A stretch of 55,980 bases of DNA, from positions 1 to 55,980 of the forward strand of contig CP070783.1 of NCBI GenBank assembly GCA_020346465.1. Direction: 5' to 3'. Source of the stretch: Deltaproteobacteria bacterium. GTDB lineage: Bacteria; Desulfobacterota; Deferrimicrobia; Deferrimicrobiales; Deferrimicrobiaceae. Both the position numbers and the translations under genes were made by a program. Below are positions 53,444 to 55,980 of the stretch, piece after piece (the stretch's first letter is position 1; each line of letters starts with the position of its first letter). The notes below the pieces were generated by a model. That model was given only the letters and a program-made list of their open reading frames with translations, was not told the origin of the DNA and made no database searches.

Positions 53444-55421
53444 CGACCGGCCCGTCCCGACGAGGCGGTACACCGTCCGGGAAGTCCCGGCGTCCCCGGG
53501 GAGGATCGACTACGACGGCGTGCTCAACCCGCGGCAGCGGGAGGCGGTCCTCCACGGGGACGGCCCCCTCCTCGTCATCGCGGGGGCCGGGACGGGCAAG
53601 ACCCGCACGCTCATCTACCGGGTCGCCCGCCTCGTGGAGACCGGCGTTCCGCCCGCCTCCATCCTCCTCCTCACGTTTACGCGGAGAGCCTCGGAGGAGA
53701 TGCTCCGCCGCGCCTCCCTGCTCCTCGACCGCAGGTGCGACCGGGTGTCCGGCGGCACGTTCCACTCCTTCGCCAACACCGTCCTGCGGCGGTACGCGGG
53801 CGCGATCGGGTTCGGCGAGAGCTTCACCATCCTCGACCGGGCCGACTCGGAGGAGCTGGTCGGGCTCCTCCGGCACGAGGTCCACGTCGCCCACAAGACG
53901 GTGCGCTTCCCGCGGAAGGAGACCCTCGCGGACCTCTTCAGCCGGGCGGTCAACCGGGGGGAGGACGTCGCGACCGCCGTGGAGAGGGACGCGCCCCACT
54001 TCCTGTACTGCCTGGACGACATCCTCCGGATCCACGGGCTTTACGGGAAGGCGAAGCGGGACCGGAACCTGATGGACTACGACGACCTCCTCGTCCACCT
54101 GGCCACCCTTCTCCGGGAGCACGGGGGGGTCCGGGAGGCGGTCTCCGGGGCGCACCGGCACATCCTGGTCGACGAGTACCAGGACACGAACCGGATCCAG
54201 GCGGAGATCCTCCGGCTCCTGGCGACCGGCCACGACAACGTGATGACGGTGGGCGACGACTCCCAGAGCATCTACTCGTTCCGCGGCGCGCGGTTCCGCA
54301 ACATCCTCGACTTCCCCTCGGAGTTCCCCGGGACGAAGGTGGTCTACCTGGAGGAGAACTACCGCAGCGTCCAGCCGATCCTGGACGTGACCAACGAGAT
54401 CATCGCCCGGGCGGCGGAGAAGTTCCCCAAGCGCCTGTTCACGACCCGGGGGGGCGGGGAGAAGCCGTCGCTCCTGTCCGCCCCGAACGAGCGGGTGCAG
54501 TCCGCCTTCGTCGCGGACCGGATCCTCGAGCTGCACGAGGAGCACGGCATCCCCCTCCGGGAGATCGCCGTCCTGTTCCGGGCCTCCTACCTCTCCTTCG
54601 ACCTCGAGCTCGAGCTCGCCAGGAGGCACATCCCGTACCGGAAGTTCGGCGGATTCAAGTTCCTGGAGACCGCGCACGTCAAGGACGTGGTCGCCCATCT
54701 GCGGCTGGTCGAAAACCCGCGGGACTCCCTGAGTCTCTCCCGGGCGCTGATGCTCCTTCCGGGCGTGGGGCGAAAGCGCAGCGCGGAAATCGCCCGGCGG
54801 GCCTTCGAGGAGGCGTCGCACGGGCCCGTCCTCGCCTCGCTCTCGGGCATGAAGGCGTCGGAATACGCGGGCCGGCTGTCCGGCTGCCTCCGGGAACTCC
54901 TGGAGGGCCGTGCCGCGCCCGCGGAGGCGATGGCCCGGGTGCTCGCCTACTACCGCCCGCTCCTGGAGGCGAAGTACGACGACTGGCCGCGGCGCCTCAA
55001 GGACCTGGAGCACCTGGAGTCCCTCTGCGCGCGCCACCGCACCCTCTCCTCCTTCCTCTCGGAGGTCACGCTCGAGCCGCCGGAGGCCTCGGTGGGGGGG
55101 ATCGCGGCCCCCGAAGGGGACGACGACACCCTCACCCTGTCGACGATCCACTCCGCCAAGGGGCTGGAGTGGAAAGCCGTCTTCATCCTCTGGGTGCTGG
55201 ACGGGAAGCTCCCGCTGTCGCGGGCGGCGGAGGAGGAGGAAGAGATGGAGGAGGAGCGGCGTCTTCTCTATGTCGCGGCGACCCGGGCAAAGGACGCCCT
55301 GGTCATGACCTATCCCGTCAACATCTACGAGAGGGCGTCCGGGACGGTGCTGTCCCTGCCGTCCCGGTTCGTGGAGGAGATCCCTCCGGGGGTGCTCCCC
55401 CGGTACGCGCTGATCGAATAG
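53433..55421 (+). CDS. UvrD/Rep-family DNA helicase
   Basis: This is a 662-residue superfamily 1A helicase, with motifs in order: Walker A VIAGAGTGKTRTL (~48-60), TFTRRASEEML, Walker B ILVDEYQDTN, QSIYSFRGA, EENYRSVQPI, STIHSAKGLEWKAVFI and RRLLYVAATRAKDALVMT. It is somewhat shorter than E. coli UvrD. The ATG at 53433 lies inside the DUF1848 gene (11-base overlap), indicating coupled translation. Its stop codon directly abuts that of the convergent zinc-ribbon gene. Confidence 0.94.
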   Translation: MPRDDRPVPTRRYTVREVPASPGRIDYDGVLNPRQREAVLHGDGPLLVIAGAGTGKTRTLIYRVARLVETGVPPASILLLTFTRRASEEMLRRASLLLDRRCDRVSGGTFHSFANTVLRRYAGAIGFGESFTILDRADSEELVGLLRHEVHVAHKTVRFPRKETLADLFSRAVNRGEDVATAVERDAPHFLYCLDDILRIHGLYGKAKRDRNLMDYDDLLVHLATLLREHGGVREAVSGAHRHILVDEYQDTNRIQAEILRLLATGHDNVMTVGDDSQSIYSFRGARFRNILDFPSEFPGTKVVYLEENYRSVQPILDVTNEIIARAAEKFPKRLFTTRGGGEKPSLLSAPNERVQSAFVADRILELHEEHGIPLREIAVLFRASYLSFDLELELARRHIPYRKFGGFKFLETAHVKDVVAHLRLVENPRDSLSLSRALMLLPGVGRKRSAEIARRAFEEASHGPVLASLSGMKASEYAGRLSGCLRELLEGRAAPAEAMARVLAYYRPLLEAKYDDWPRRLKDLEHLESLCARHRTLSSFLSEVTLEPPEASVGGIAAPEGDDDTLTLSTIHSAKGLEWKAVFILWVLDGKLPLSRAAEEEEEMEEERRLLYVAATRAKDALVMTYPVNIYERASGTVLSLPSRFVEEIPPGVLPRYALIE

Positions 55422-55592
55422 CTACGGCTTTTCCCGCTCGTCGAACACCTTCCCGCACCAGCTGCAGTGGGGGGATTCGCGCGGGATCCAGTGGAGGCAC
55501 CGCTGGCACTGCTTCTCCGGCGGGAGTTTCTTCTCCTCCCTGTCATCTTCGTCCCACAACTCCTCGTCGTACTTCCAGTCGTCCCGCGGCAC
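55422..55592 (-). CDS. Small zinc-ribbon protein
   Basis: The 56-residue protein begins with an acidic segment (DDWKYDEELWDEDDREEKK), then has a zinc ribbon, CQRCLHWIPRESPHCSWCGK, with two CxxC pairs. The GTG at 55592 is supported by GGAGGAGA seven bases upstream. Function unknown; such mini ribbons may bind nucleic acid or protein. It converges on the helicase gene with no bases between the stop codons. Confidence 0.7.
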   Translation of the reverse strand: MPRDDWKYDEELWDEDDREEKKLPPEKQCQRCLHWIPRESPHCSWCGKVFDEREKP

Positions 55593-55980
55593 TCGTCTCC
55601 TCCGGTTACAGCCGGCGGCCCGGTCCCGTGGTCCGCCTCTCAGGGAATCATACCATCCGGAACGAAGGGACGTTCCAGGGAAAAATAAGAGGGCGAGCCA
55701 CGGGGCGTCGCCCCTCCCCGCGAGATTGGTGGATGAACTCCCTCCCCTTTCGGAAAACCCCCCGGACCGCAAGAGGGCGTTTCCTGCCGCCCCACCCACA
55801 AAAGAACACCGACCCGCTATATCATCAAATTTAAATATATATAAAACATTTTTTTATTGACAGTGGGTCGATACATTGGTTATATAAATAGCGGTATAAA
55901 TATCTATTACGATTTGGGGGTCACCATTTTTGCAGAAAGATCGATATTAAAAAAAGTCATTGGAATCCAATGGCTTATAT
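55593..55980. other. Right-end intergenic region, AT-rich from ~55811, with promoter and possible partial ORF
   Basis: The first part is GC-rich with a GGGACGTTCC core like that of the REP-like repeats (55668-55677). From about 55811 the DNA becomes very AT-rich. TTGACA (55857-55862) and TTATAT/TATATA (from 55880) form a plus-strand promoter. An open frame can be read from 55845 to the edge (GTG at 55863: VGRYIGYINSG...), but it overlaps that promoter and cannot be judged. CATTGGAATCCAATG (55960-55974 approx.) is a near-palindrome. Confidence 0.4.

Overview
The window is GC-rich chromosomal DNA of an anaerobic, Geobacter-like bacterium, probably Desulfobacterota (Deferrimicrobium/Geobacterales type); the exact lineage is inference. 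The evidence is a six-gene operon of multiheme c-type cytochromes and b-type cytochromes, a citrate synthase of the eukaryote-like kind known from Geobacter, a B12-dependent (class II) ribonucleotide reductase beside a B12-dependent methionine synthase, and a complete Tol-Pal envelope system. About 54 protein genes and one tmRNA are densely packed. Many neighbours overlap by 4 bases, and TTG/GTG starts are common.

Layout. 1-655: 3' part-missing ATP-grasp ligase (minus). 929-1464: ssrA (tmRNA) with a duplicated 3' end. 1521-5508 (minus): panB-panC-panD, a metal-dependent amidohydrolase, then smpB. 5645-9723 (minus): deoxynucleoside kinase, rsmA, tsaD, PIN-PhoH ATPase. 9752-14569 (minus): tolQ-tolR-tolA-tolB-pal-cpoB. 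14676-15086: Fur-family regulator. 15244-16581 (minus): citrate synthase. 16977-22810 (plus): one-carbon block with metH, rubredoxin, a homocysteine methyltransferase/MTHFR fusion, and gcvH. 22927-31013 (minus): cytochrome operon with about 49 haem sites. 31495-39262 (plus): nrdJ, tmk, holB, ricT, metG, and a TatD/radical-SAM fusion. 39301-42806 (minus): FAD enzyme, YhaM-like exoribonuclease, TraB/GumN protein. 42793-43308: lipoprotein. 43608-48936 (minus): TetR-controlled MacAB-TolC-type efflux operon. 49198-51374 (plus): gap-tpiA-secG. 51480-52445 (minus): endonuclease V and cold-shock protein. 52643-55421 (plus): DUF1848 protein and UvrD-like helicase. 55422-55592 (minus): a tiny zinc ribbon. 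The last ~170 bases turn sharply AT-rich.

How it works together. The most unusual block is the cytochrome operon, in which a [multihaem c + cytochrome b] module appears three times (once fused into one protein), ending in a NapC/NrfH-anchored cytochrome with about 18 haems. I read it as a menaquinol-linked electron conduit toward the periplasm or outside. A near-identical 15-base palindrome lies in the promoter regions of this operon and of citrate synthase, suggesting one regulator couples TCA entry to respiration. The metH block pairs B12 methionine synthesis with a rubredoxin, a possible electron donor. A dispersed ~40-base repeat with a hairpin occurs at least three times, plus an inverted divergent copy that supplies the likely start codon of the amidohydrolase.
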